From: Agarophyton chilense
Lineage: Eukaryota; Rhodophyta; Florideophyceae; Gracilariales; Gracilariaceae
Length of the DNA stretch: 64,000 bases
Direction: 5' to 3'
Assembly (NCBI GenBank): GCA_030374765.1
Contig: JARGXX010000138.1
Location: 558,001 to 622,000, forward strand
Of the stretch, positions 10,344 to 19,982 are shown in pieces. Both the position numbers and the translations under genes were made by a program. How positions within the stretch are numbered: position 1 is the stretch's first letter; each line of letters starts with the position of its first letter. Below the pieces are notes generated by a model. It had not been told where the DNA came from. It made no database searches and was given only the letters and a program-made list of their open reading frames with translations.

Positions 10344-12374
10344 ATGACGCCGCCTACCCGTGGTTCCAGGACTGGATCGAACCGTCAAGCGGATTCAGTG
10401 CCCCCAGCCCCGCCTAGGTCGAAAAGCTCTATTCCCGAAGGTCGGAACGATTCCGGTATCGATCCGGACACTCGGAGAGCACCCTCAGTGGTTTCAGGTC
10501 CTCGAGAGGTCGTGGCTGTGGGCCCAGCTCCAGTGGTGGAGACCCCCTCAGCAGCACCCCGAAGTCGGGCCGACCCTGAATTACAGCGCCTGGAGACTCG
10601 AATTGATATCGCCAACGCGGCTCATATCGAGCTCCTTCAGGAGGTTACTACCCTCCGCCTCAGGGTGGAGGACGCCCAGATGCGGGGAGTCGCCGATGAC
10701 CTTCGTACCCTGCGGAGGGATGTGAACTTCCTTTTGGAAAGCTTTGGTACCCCTGGGGTCTTTATCCAGGAGTACCGGAGCCTCGTGGAGGAACACCGCG
10801 TGCAAGCGGAACGCTTCCGAGCTCGGCTGGACACCCTCGAGGCCATTATCCGTATGGACGGAGACGCAGAAGCCTCGAAGGGTAAACCCGACGTTTCGGA
10901 AGACGAAGAACACCGCTCCGCTAAACGGGACCGCCGCAAGTCAAAGAAGAGGGTTCACCTCCAAGAGGATTTATCGGATTCCGATCCCAATCGCTCGTCA
11001 TCGAGTTCGTCCTCCGAATCTTCGGATAGTGAAGATGAACGCCGTTCATCCCGGGCGACTCGGTCGAAGACTACTTACACCTCTCAAGGGGCAATCCGTA
11101 CCCGGAAGAAGGGTAGGAAACACCTTGGATTAAGGGAGCTGAAACCGAAGAATCCTCTCTATCGGAAGCTGCTATCGTACCGCTATTACCGGTTGGATGA
11201 CCCTTCGCGAGATCGAACATCCCGTGGAACGGGTAAGGTCAAGGACTACATCCAAAGGCTGAGCATCACCCTACAGAAGAGGGAGTTCACAGGAACAGAC
11301 CCAATTCTGGTGCTCGATTTCCTTGCGAGGTTCGTCCAGGAGGCTGACATCCTCGGTATGAGTGAAGCGCAAGCGTATCTTGCATTACCCTATTTCTTAA
11401 AGGGGATGGGTGAAGACCAGTTCAACTCCGTCCGTGGATCATCTCGAGCCTCGGAAGGGGGAGTCACGTGCTGGCCCGAAGCGGTGCAGTACCTCTTGAG
11501 GTCATACGCTACTGGAAATGAGATTCAGGAAGCAATCCTTGCATTAAGGGATACGCAGCAGAAGCCGATGGAAACCGAAACGGTGTATTCAACTCGATTG
11601 AATAAAGCGTTTCACCGATGCGGGAATGTATTCCCCGCCGACGAGAGATGCTCCATGTTTGTGGATGGTTTGGACCCCTCGATAAGGGCATTGGTTGCCC
11701 GACATCGGGAAGAGAAGCGCAAGCTGACCTACTTGGAATTGGTTCAGTACGCCCAGGCTGAGGGGGATAATCTCCGTGCCCGGCAGAACCGAAAGAGTCG
11801 GCCGACAAGTGCACTCCTCGCCGATGGAGGTAACTCGTCTTTGTCACTCGCAGGAGGCCCGGCCCCTGTGGGGGTCAATGATAACATTCACTTCATGGGA
11901 AGTAACCCCGAATCTATGGGTACGTCTGAGTTGCCGTCGACATCCGCTCCGACTACGGATGAAGACCCTGCGCTCTATACCCACGGATGGAGGGTGCCAG
12001 CCGCATCGCTACCTTTTGCGAATACCGCTGCTCGCTTCTCTCGCCCCACATGGAGGGATACAGCACCACGTCGCGTGGATTCACGTCCACAACCGAACCC
12101 GGCAGAGCTGATGTGCAATTTGTGTTACCTCCATGGTCACAGAGCACCAGACTGCACATTTCCCCTGCGGGAGGGTTCACGAATTATCGCTCAGTACGAG
12201 GCTCTGACCCCTGAGGAGAAAGCTCGAGTCCCGAGTAGGTCCTATGACGAACAAAGGATACTGCGAGCTCACCTTGCTGACGGGGATACAGAACTTGTAC
12301 CCGCGAACGGGGAACAACCGGTCCCCTTCGAGGCAGCTGCACCGAATTCGGTGGGGTCCGCTTCGAAAAACTAA
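10344..12374 (+). CDS. gag: Gag protein of element C
   Basis: 676-codon structural protein that would form the virus-like particle. The start ATG at 10344 is the first in the frame after the primer site. Domains in order: disordered Pro/Ser/Arg-rich N-terminus (1-75), coiled coil (about 80-175), Ser/Asp/Glu-rich patch with SSSSSSSESSDSEDE (about 210-240), basic region, capsid core (about 260-490, with LYRKLLSYRYYRL and MFVDGLDPSIRALVARHR), and one zinc knuckle CNLCYLHGHRAPDC near residue 590 (CX2CX4HX4C). It ends GSASKN at a TAA. The protease frame lies at -1 and is open well before this stop, so Gag-Pro could be made by frameshifting. Homologous gag remnants occur in elements A, F and G. Confidence 0.9.
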   Translation: MTPPTRGSRTGSNRQADSVPPAPPRSKSSIPEGRNDSGIDPDTRRAPSVVSGPREVVAVGPAPVVETPSAAPRSRADPELQRLETRIDIANAAHIELLQEVTTLRLRVEDAQMRGVADDLRTLRRDVNFLLESFGTPGVFIQEYRSLVEEHRVQAERFRARLDTLEAIIRMDGDAEASKGKPDVSEDEEHRSAKRDRRKSKKRVHLQEDLSDSDPNRSSSSSSSESSDSEDERRSSRATRSKTTYTSQGAIRTRKKGRKHLGLRELKPKNPLYRKLLSYRYYRLDDPSRDRTSRGTGKVKDYIQRLSITLQKREFTGTDPILVLDFLARFVQEADILGMSEAQAYLALPYFLKGMGEDQFNSVRGSSRASEGGVTCWPEAVQYLLRSYATGNEIQEAILALRDTQQKPMETETVYSTRLNKAFHRCGNVFPADERCSMFVDGLDPSIRALVARHREEKRKLTYLELVQYAQAEGDNLRARQNRKSRPTSALLADGGNSSLSLAGGPAPVGVNDNIHFMGSNPESMGTSELPSTSAPTTDEDPALYTHGWRVPAASLPFANTAARFSRPTWRDTAPRRVDSRPQPNPAELMCNLCYLHGHRAPDCTFPLREGSRIIAQYEALTPEEKARVPSRSYDEQRILRAHLADGDTELVPANGEQPVPFEAAAPNSVGSASKN

Positions 12375-12376
12375 AC

Positions 12377-13375
12377 TTGGGAGTCTCCCCTGCGGGGGGG
12401 GCGTCTTCTAAGCCGGAGTTGAAGACGCCCGAGGCGCCCCAGCTTCGCTCCCCAGCTGTGACTATCCTTTCAAGGAGAACGGCTGACACCGAAGTTAACT
12501 CGGGATACTTTAGTGTCCTCCGTCGCCCGTGGATACGGTCCCGTGATCTCCGTATTCCGGATCGAGTTATGGTAATGGCCAAGCGGAATTATAAGGTATT
12601 CGCCGACTTCGGCCTGTCCAACCAGTTTATGGTTCGTCAAATATCTGTCCTGGATACAGGAGCCGCTCCTAACTTAATTCATATTGAATTGTTACCCTCA
12701 CTGCTCCGGGTTCAAGTTCGTACCGGTCCACGTTTGGATATCACCGATGCGAACAACAACCCGCTACGGACACTGGGTCCAATTTCCCTCATGGTGAGGT
12801 TAGGCTCCTATCTCGTTCAACTGGAATTTATTGTATGCAAGTCACTTGCAGCACCGTTCATACTGGGTTGTGACTTTTGCGACCGCTTCGTGGAAGCCAC
12901 CCGTCCTCGGAATAGAACTGTGGAACTCGAAGACGGGTCTACGATCCCAATCGTTCGTAAACCCTTACAGGGAGCAGCGCGAACACGCGTCCCTCTCCCC
13001 GTCGCGCAGAAATCTGTGAAGAAGGACCCGGTGTCTACACGGGTAAAGGTTGCGAAGTCAGTGGCTATCCCGCCAGAAACCCAGGTTTGGGTCACAGTTG
13101 TTACCAAGCAAATTGGTGTGCATGTGGTACAACCGAACCTGTCTCTGTATACGCGGCGTCAAATCGCCCTTGCGAATGGGGTTGTCTCCGTGGAACCATA
13201 TAAACCTTTCAAGGTTTCGGTAGCCAACTTTGGAAAGACAACGCAGCATTTGCTCAAACACAAGATCCTGGGTTCTGTTCTTCCACACCCGCATGCGGTC
13301 GTACCTACAAAGATCTCTATCGCAGAGGGCCTTGGTGTGGCGGACCCTAACGAGGGGAGGACACTGCCGAAATAG
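12377..13375 (+). CDS. aspartic protease (Pro) of element C
   Basis: Retropepsin-like protease that cuts Gag and Pol. The active-site motif is VLDTGAAPNLI and the C-terminal lobe motif FILGCDFCDRF. The frame is -1 relative to gag and stays open upstream across the gag stop, so the true protein probably starts inside gag by frameshift; no ATG lies at the left edge of this segment. The C-terminal third (VWVTVVTKQIGVHVVQPNLS onward) is a linker seen also in elements A, F and G. It ends TLPK at a TAG. The pol frame is again -1 and is already open upstream of that stop. In elements A and G this linker and RT are in one frame. Confidence 0.85.
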   Translation: MGVSPAGGASSKPELKTPEAPQLRSPAVTILSRRTADTEVNSGYFSVLRRPWIRSRDLRIPDRVMVMAKRNYKVFADFGLSNQFMVRQISVLDTGAAPNLIHIELLPSLLRVQVRTGPRLDITDANNNPLRTLGPISLMVRLGSYLVQLEFIVCKSLAAPFILGCDFCDRFVEATRPRNRTVELEDGSTIPIVRKPLQGAARTRVPLPVAQKSVKKDPVSTRVKVAKSVAIPPETQVWVTVVTKQIGVHVVQPNLSLYTRRQIALANGVVSVEPYKPFKVSVANFGKTTQHLLKHKILGSVLPHPHAVVPTKISIAEGLGVADPNEGRTLPK

Positions 13376-13482
13376 CGGAAGACGGTGAGCATACGACTGC
13401 AGCTCCACACGCTGAACACTTTAAACCTCAGGAGGTTACGGCCCCTATCACAGGAGCAGACCAGACGGATCCTGTTCAGGAA

Positions 13483-16400
13483 TTGGAAAAATGGGATCTC
13501 AACCATGTACCCGCATCTCATCGGGAGAAGCTGAGGCACATGCTTCGTGAATTTACCCCCATGTGGGATGGTTCCCTTGGAACTATTGGGATTACAGAAC
13601 ACCGCATCGACTTGTTACCGATCACTCGGCCTATTGCCCAACACCCTTACAGGGCTGGACCGAAAGCTCGGGATGAGGAGAAATCTCAGGTGGAGAAGAT
13701 GCTTAAAGCGGGCGTAATTGAACCTGCCCAGTCCGCTTGGGCCTCACCAGTGGTGTTAGTTCCGAAACCGGATGGATCGTGGCGTTTCTGCATCGATTAC
13801 AGACGCCTGAACGAGGTAACCATTAAGGATGTGTACCCGATCCCTCGGATAGACGAATACATGGACTCCCTTGGGAGCGCTACTGTTTTCTCTACCCTCG
13901 ACGCCAATTCGGGCTACTGGCAAGTCCCTATTAGGGAGGAAGATCGAGACAAAACGGCGTTCGTGTGTCATCAAGGACTTTTCCGATTCCGGAGGATGCC
14001 TTTTGGGTTGACAAATGCCCCCGCAACGTTTCAACGGGCGATAGACATTCTGTTGGTTCCCTTCAAGTGGAGGACGTGTCTAGTGTATTTAGACGACATT
14101 ATCGTCTTCTCCAACAACCTGGATGACCACCTCGAACACGTCAGGGACGTAATGAAGATACTCCGCGACGCGGGAATCACCTTGAAACTCAAGAAGTACG
14201 AGTTTTTCACCGATTCGGTTAAGTATCTGGGTCATATCATCCGTCCCGTACAGCTTTCAATCGATGAAGTACGAGTGAAATCCTTGAAGGAAGCAAAACA
14301 CCCGAAATCTCAAACGGAGTTGCGATCCTTCTTAGGTCTGTGTAACGTGTATCGCCGATTCGTCCCGAATTTTGCGGATATTGCCACCCCCCTCAACAGG
14401 CTCCTGACGAAGGGACAACCAGTTGAACTGGAACCTTTTTGCGACGCGGAAGTGTCTGCCTTCACGGCACTGGTGAATGCCGTAACATCACCGCCAATCT
14501 TGGCTCTACCCAATCCTGGGCTCCCTTACGAAGTGGACACCGATGCTAGTGCAAACCAAGTAGGGTGTGCACTGTTCCAATCCTCTGAGAATGGTGAACG
14601 TCACCCTATTGGGTACTGGTCACGTTCCCTGAATGTCCATGAAAGGAACTACTCGGTCTCCGAGAAAGAATGTTTAGCCGTCGTGTGGGCCTTAGCTAAA
14701 CTTCGCCACTATCTGATGGGTACTCGTTTCAAAGTCCATACGGACCACGCATGCTTGCGTTGGCTCCTGGAGATCTCCGAACCCTCGGGCCGCCTTATGC
14801 GCTGGCGTCTCCGACTGTCGGAATTCGACTTTGAGATCCTGTACAAGAAAGGGAAGCTGAACACTCAGGCTGATGCACTATCCCGCTTGGGAACAACAGC
14901 GGAAACGGAACCCTACGAGGACGATGACATCCCATGCTTTATGGTATCGGACCTCGAGGGAGGAGCTCAACTGCTGACGGATGATGTTTGTGACGATATA
15001 CTCGCCAACGAGAGTCTGGATTCGCCGACCGGCTCTTTTATACCTATCTCTCCAGAGGAGATGATACGCGAGCAACAGCTCGACCCATTCTGTACACGGA
15101 TTCGGGCTCGCCTCAACGGAGGATTTCAGTTACCTTTCGAGGACGACGATCAGGGTTACCTAATCAGGACCGTTGGACCTCGCCCGAGGATAGTGGTGCC
15201 GCACACCCTACAACAGAGGGTACTACACCTCACTCACTATTTGATGGTTGGCGCCCACCCCGGGGGAAGAAAACTGTATCTCACGTTGAGAAGGGACTTT
15301 TACTGGCCGGCAATGGCATTCGATTGTTATGCCGTCAGACGGGCCTGCACCAATTGCGCCAAGAATGACGTCAAACTTCGGAAGCACTCTAAGAAGTTGA
15401 CGCTGTTCCCGGCACGGGCTCCACTCCAATTCGTGGCCATAGACATCCTAGGGGAACTTATTAGAACGCCCCGAGGTCATCGGTATCTGCTTGTCATTTC
15501 TGACAGATTCTCTAAGTTAACGAGAACTGTGCCACTGAAGCGGATCACCGCCGCTACCGTCGCGCAAGCGTTCTTGACCCATTGGGTGTTCGTATATGGA
15601 CCGCCGGTGCAGTTGTTATCCGACAACGGAGGGCAATTCGCATCAAAGTTCTTTCAGGATGTATGTCGAATCCTTGATGTAAGGAATTTATTTGTTACTA
15701 CGTATCACCCTCAGGGAAATGGCCAGGTGGAGAGGTTTAACCGCACGATACTCAACGCTTTGAGATCGTATGTTGCGGATCACCCCAAAAATTGGGACTT
15801 GTACATAGACGCTATCACGTATGCATACAACACCCAGGTACATCGGGTTACATCTTTATCCCCATTCGAACTGGTACTGTCGAGGACACCGCCGCCGGTC
15901 GCCATCGAGGCCCAACCGACGCTGTCAACGTACCCGTCACCAAGATTGTACCGAGAAGCCTGGAAGGAGTGGCTTACGAAGATGGTGCCGATAGCCCGGA
16001 AAGCAATGGACAAAGCTCAACGCGCCTACAAGAAGGTCTTTGACAATCGGGTTCGAAAACCTCTACCTCAGGTGGAGCCCGACGACTTCGTCTTCCTTCG
16101 AAAGGAATACTACAATCCTGAAAAGGAACGTAGGCACAAGCTTTCGCCAATTGTGGACGGACCCTATCGTGTGGTTTCTGTAGACCCGGACACGGTGGTA
16201 TTGGATATTGCTAACCGCCACGAACGGATCTCCAGGGACCGCATCACACGAGCGCCCAACCCAAATGTGGAAGTGGTGCCGGCACCAACGCCCTCCACAG
16301 GGGATGATTCAACGGAAGTTAACCCGTCAGGCGGAGATTCGAACACCCGCCCCGTTATACTTCCGCACCCGGAACGTGGTTTAACCGACCTACCGGAAAC

Positions 16401-16908
16401 TTCGGACACTCCCGAACCTGGGCCCGCTCCCTCAAGGGCCCAGTCAACGAACTCTTACAGAGTTACTCCCCCACCGGAGTTAATCAAGCCTCATGGCTCT
16501 CCGCCTAAGGAGGGGGAGGAGGACTTAGTTCCTTCGCAGGACGATGTTTCGGCGTCAGCCAGTCGCCCTAACAGGGAATCTAGTTCTCAGAGTGAGACGG
16601 CGAGCCCGACCGAGCCGGCGACAGAGAACTCACAACCCCAGCGTATGGGTATCGACATCACCGCCGACCCAGCCGAGCACGACGTCAGAAAAGATGACGA
16701 AAACCCGCCTAGGGAGAGTCGTGTGGAGAACTCCGCACCCGGAACGCCTATAGAGCCGACGATCACCCGCCGCCGCGGAAGAGACACTGAGGTGTCGCAC
16801 ACTCAAACCCCGCTTTCTCGGAAACGAGCTGTGTCAGCGGACCCGCACGGGAAAGATCTCGACGACGAGGTTGACCAAATTTGGCTCTCCGTCATGGAAT
16901 GGGAATAG
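13483..16908 (+). CDS. pol: Pol: reverse transcriptase, RNase H, integrase of element C
   Basis: 1141 codons from a TTG at the left edge; the frame is open further upstream to before 13375, so the real N-terminus is probably made by frameshift from protease. RT: MPFGLTNAPATFQRA and YLDD at residues 202-205. RNase H: DTDAS at about 352. Integrase zinc domain: H...H with ACTNC (about 590-630). Integrase core: D654, D714, E750, with exactly 35 residues between the last two (DD35E). A GPY/F-type module follows (LSPIVDGPYRVV). The last 200 residues are Pro/Ser/Thr/Glu-rich and look disordered. The order RT-RNaseH-IN makes it Ty3/Gypsy. No internal stop, so potentially functional. Confidence 0.93.
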   Translation: MEKWDLNHVPASHREKLRHMLREFTPMWDGSLGTIGITEHRIDLLPITRPIAQHPYRAGPKARDEEKSQVEKMLKAGVIEPAQSAWASPVVLVPKPDGSWRFCIDYRRLNEVTIKDVYPIPRIDEYMDSLGSATVFSTLDANSGYWQVPIREEDRDKTAFVCHQGLFRFRRMPFGLTNAPATFQRAIDILLVPFKWRTCLVYLDDIIVFSNNLDDHLEHVRDVMKILRDAGITLKLKKYEFFTDSVKYLGHIIRPVQLSIDEVRVKSLKEAKHPKSQTELRSFLGLCNVYRRFVPNFADIATPLNRLLTKGQPVELEPFCDAEVSAFTALVNAVTSPPILALPNPGLPYEVDTDASANQVGCALFQSSENGERHPIGYWSRSLNVHERNYSVSEKECLAVVWALAKLRHYLMGTRFKVHTDHACLRWLLEISEPSGRLMRWRLRLSEFDFEILYKKGKLNTQADALSRLGTTAETEPYEDDDIPCFMVSDLEGGAQLLTDDVCDDILANESLDSPTGSFIPISPEEMIREQQLDPFCTRIRARLNGGFQLPFEDDDQGYLIRTVGPRPRIVVPHTLQQRVLHLTHYLMVGAHPGGRKLYLTLRRDFYWPAMAFDCYAVRRACTNCAKNDVKLRKHSKKLTLFPARAPLQFVAIDILGELIRTPRGHRYLLVISDRFSKLTRTVPLKRITAATVAQAFLTHWVFVYGPPVQLLSDNGGQFASKFFQDVCRILDVRNLFVTTYHPQGNGQVERFNRTILNALRSYVADHPKNWDLYIDAITYAYNTQVHRVTSLSPFELVLSRTPPPVAIEAQPTLSTYPSPRLYREAWKEWLTKMVPIARKAMDKAQRAYKKVFDNRVRKPLPQVEPDDFVFLRKEYYNPEKERRHKLSPIVDGPYRVVSVDPDTVVLDIANRHERISRDRITRAPNPNVEVVPAPTPSTGDDSTEVNPSGGDSNTRPVILPHPERGLTDLPETSDTPEPGPAPSRAQSTNSYRVTPPPELIKPHGSPPKEGEEDLVPSQDDVSASASRPNRESSSQSETASPTEPATENSQPQRMGIDITADPAEHDVRKDDENPPRESRVENSAPGTPIEPTITRRRGRDTEVSHTQTPLSRKRAVSADPHGKDLDDEVDQIWLSVMEWE

Positions 16909-17015
16909 GAACTCCTATGGAGACACTGGAACCCTCAGGAATGGGAAAGAAATAAGTGAGACCCGTCGGGGACAGCTCAGGAGAGTGCTAGCGCGTGCCG
17001 AAAGCGCCACCTCAC

Positions 17016-17049
17016 ATCCGCTTGCGGAGTGGCAACCGGCGCCCGCGCA
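17016..17049 (+). repeat. 34-bp direct repeat, copy 1
   Basis: Begins ATCCGCTTGCGGAGTGG and matches 18203-18236 at 33 of 34 positions. It lies in the non-pol stretch between the end of pol and the chromodomain ORF. The stretch 16909-17458 has no recognisable domain; short open frames there are unconvincing. Confidence 0.85.
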
Positions 17050-17458
17050 TTTATGTGGCACACGTCGAATGGCACCGAGCCAATCAAAAGGCTCTGACGA
17101 CCAACCGTCGCGCAAACCGCCTCCGTCGCACGGCGCGTTGCACCAGAGCAACATTCGTCCCCGTAGCTCGGGTTGACGTTGAAGTCTTATCCCCCTGAGA
17201 TTGGAGACGCCACCGCGTCGCGGTTTCTCAACCGTCACAGAATCTAAGAACACCGTTGTTATCGGGAAGATCTCAGCTTTAAGAAGAACCCAAAACTGGT
17301 CCGTTTTGACTCCGTAGACGGAAGTTACAACGTAGCCCACCGGCCACTCGGCGCCGTTTGGACGAAGTGCTGAGACCCGCTTGCAACACGGAAAAGAACC
17401 CACAGGGGTGTGTCTAGACCCTACGTTAACACCCTCAAGGGACCTTGAGCGTTCCAAG

Positions 17459-17698
17459 ATGGAAGAGAAGCCCGAACAGGGAAAAGTGTACCCGCAGGAA
17501 TTCGTTATCGATCGCATCGGGCGTCACATCTACACCCCCGAGGGAGAAGTTCGCTACCAAGTCCGATGGTACGGATTCTTGCCTGAGGAGGATACAGTGG
17601 AACCCATTGAGCACCTTCCGAGGTCTAAGGTTTTATCCTATCACCGACGCGCTCGGGTAACCTTGCCTCCAAATCTGGATCGTGCCCAAGTCGGGTAA
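17459..17698 (+). CDS. free-standing chromodomain ORF of element C
   Basis: 79 codons from the ATG at 17459; the frame is open upstream to about 17340. The protein contains a chromodomain: FVIDRIGRHIYTPEGEV, RYQVRWYGF, and PEEDTVEPIEHLP, which correspond to the beta strands and the WEP-like helix start of chromodomains. In chromoviruses such domains sit at the C-terminus of integrase and guide integration to chromatin. Here the domain is 550 bp beyond the pol stop and in another frame. It might be translated separately, or be joined to pol by splicing; I see no decisive splice sites. Element G has the counterpart at 60888-61120. Confidence 0.7.
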   Translation: MEEKPEQGKVYPQEFVIDRIGRHIYTPEGEVRYQVRWYGFLPEEDTVEPIEHLPRSKVLSYHRRARVTLPPNLDRAQVG

Positions 17699-17870
17699 AC
17701 CACCACGGGAACTGGTGTGGATGCGACCTCGAAGTGAGGAAGATGTTGGACCTCTGAAGAGGAATTGAGGAGAGTATCCCGAAGAACACGTATTGAGAGG
17801 GAATGTCTACTGGCCCTCGGCCTAGCGCCGTTAACCGGGGAACACAACACCGGTTATCGGGACAGTTTAT

Positions 17871-17996
17871 AATGAAAAAGGAAAAGAAGACCCACGAAGG
17901 GAGAAAGATGAAGAAGAAGATGAAGAAGATCCTAAGAAGGAAGAAGAAGATAAGTAGAAGTTAAGATCCTAGGAAGGAAGAAGAAAGGAAGTTATG
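17871..17996 (+). repeat. purine-rich low-complexity tract
   Basis: About 125 bp almost free of pyrimidines (runs of GAAGAA, AAGAAGAAGA, GGAAGAAG). It lies between the chromodomain ORF and the 3' end of the antisense ORF, i.e. between two converging coding regions. Element G has a similar tract in the same place (61193-61277). Confidence 0.8.
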
Positions 17997-18058
17997 CAAA
18001 TATCAGAAGTTTACTATTGTCGCCAAGCTTTGGACTTCACAATTGCCCGAAGGCGGAA

Positions 18059-19915
18059 CTACGGAAAGCCCGAGGAGGCACCCGCCCCACCGTTGGGATT
18101 CTGACCCTGATGGTACGCCGAGGCAAAAGCCAACATCTGGCTAACATCCGTCATACCCGGGGGAATCGGAATGCCTGCGTTCACGAGGCCTTGTCGCACA
18201 GTATCCGCTTGCGGAGTGGCAACCGGCGCCTGCGCAAGGGTGTTCACACCCCACCCGGGGGGAGCAGATGAACCGCCGCCGGATGCATTCGCCGCCGCAG
18301 CTGAGGTCGTTCCAACTGGTTGGAAGGGTGCAGATGGCTCCACAGGGAGTACTCCACTAGGAGCTGGCACTTCGTTATCCAACGCTGGATCGTCCAGGTC
18401 TACTGGAGGCTCGTAGTCGTAATCGTCGGTATAAATGAACCCCGTCGGGTGTCCAACCGGCATCGGTCGAGGCGAGTCAATCAGCGCCCGTGCTTGCGCC
18501 GCGCTGATGCTAACCCCTTCGGAGGGATTGTAATAGACCCAGTTACCGGAGCCCGGATCGTACCGGCCAGGAGACTTGTCTCGCGCGGATCCTTCCCCTG
18601 CGGGCTGATTTGCCACTGGAACTCGATCCCATTGGGTGTTGTCGATCACGTCCAAGATTGGATACAGGTCCTGCACGTTGCTGGCCGAACCCAACGCTGG
18701 GACAAAGTCGATCTGACACATGATGGTCCGTAGCATCGGAGGAATATACCAGATACGGAAATGGTCATGAGCATCCCAGAAGAGGTGCGCCGCTACGCGG
18801 GCTGCCCACTCAGCTGCAACGAGGGCCCAGTATCCCGAGTTCGGGTTGTGCATCAAACGAGACCCGATATAGTAGATACATGGGGGCAGTTCAGCAAAGC
18901 ACCTTCGGGGGACCTCGACCTTACTCCACCAAGCTGGGAGGGGCACGAATCGCCCAACCTTCGCCGTGTTACGGATACGCTCCAGTTCCACGTGAGGATA
19001 CGGGACAAGGAACCCGAAACGGGAGCGCGAGCGGCGCTCGAAGCGCACTCGTCAATCGAACCCATATTGGGTAAACTGCCGCTGAAGGTACCTGAATTCA
19101 GCCCTAAGGATGGGACGACTCCATTGGAGTATATCTTCTCGGAGAGGAAAACCCGGTCCGCGGAACTCGGCTTCGGGAAAGGCTGCCAAGTTATCCCCGT
19201 AGGAGACCTCACCGTACGTGCGGTAATAGGCGACATCGAACCCGTACTCCGGGGGAACCAGATGGTCAAAGCGTGACCTCTCCAATCGCTGGTAGGCCAG
19301 AGCCGCCATCGCTGCGCGCGCCTTGCCCAGGGATTCCCCGCGACTGCGGTATAGATACTGAGGCTCTATGGCTACCCGCGCCTTCCAATCGGGAGAACGT
19401 ACAACCTCAACAGGTAGGCCACCCGGCATTAAGCCGTCCTCCACGTAGGAGTCGATGAGTTCATCGTCGCGAACTGCTGTCGGATGGAACCACGAAGCGC
19501 GGGAATATATCACCGGATCGGTAAGGGGACTCCACCTTCGAAAGGATTCGTTTGAGGTCCAACCTCTGGAGTTTTCTACCAAGGGCATCGCATGAGCGGA
19601 GTTCCACGCCACCGCGGTGATGTCCAAATCGTCCTGAAGATGTCGGTTGACCGCCGAGGTGGAAGGTTCGGTACCTGACGGAGCCGCATCTAAACCGGAG
19701 AAATATCCACCCTGCTGGGGAGCTTCGTTGTCCGCCGGCGCGGAGGCCGATGGCCCCGAGAGTGGGTTGATGACGTATGGGTTCATTCCCTTGAGAGGGC
19801 TAGTCGAAACCGCTGCTGCGAGAAGTTGCGTATCGCCGAAAGTCGGAGGAGTAGAAGAAAGTTGTACCGATGTGCCGGTTTTGTGGCGATCCTCAGAAGT
19901 GGTGAAGGACCCCAT
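18059..19915 (-). CDS. conserved antisense ORF of element C (unknown function, one TGA)
   Basis: About 618 codons on the strand opposite to gag-pol, located between pol and the 3' LTR. The ATG at 19915 is the first in the frame after a TAG. One TGA at 19052-19054 interrupts an otherwise single frame; 18059 is a TAG. N-terminal 100 residues are Ser/Thr/Pro-rich. The central 350 residues look globular and aromatic-rich (ELIDSYVEDGLMPGGLP, PILRAEFRYLQRQ, CFAELPPCIYYIGS, LFWDAHDHFRIWYIPP). The last 190 residues are Pro/Ala/Gly/Asp-rich. No membrane segment, zinc motif or nuclease motif is visible. Element G carries a full-length homologue in the same place. I recognise no family. Its start is only 82 bp from the 3' LTR, so the LTR would have to promote it in antisense. 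Confidence 0.8.
18203..18236 (+). repeat. 34-bp direct repeat, copy 2
   Basis: Second copy of 17016-17049, one mismatch (C to T). Here it falls inside the antisense ORF, encoding part of its Ala/Pro/Gln-rich C-terminal region. Confidence 0.85.
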
Positions 19916-19982
19916 TGGGAGATTAGTATGTATAGTGATCGGAAAGTTAGACACCCGCGGCTCGGAATGTTCTTCCTCGTCC

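Noticed and set aside
12365-12371. G AAA AAC at the gag stop as a canonical -1 slippery site
   Set aside because: The first base breaks the X XXY YYZ rule; frameshifting is possible but the heptamer is not a standard one, so it is only mentioned as a candidate.
19052-19054. TGA read as selenocysteine in the antisense ORF
   Set aside because: No selenoprotein-like context, no SECIS-like structure noticed, and the homologue has no Cys at this place.
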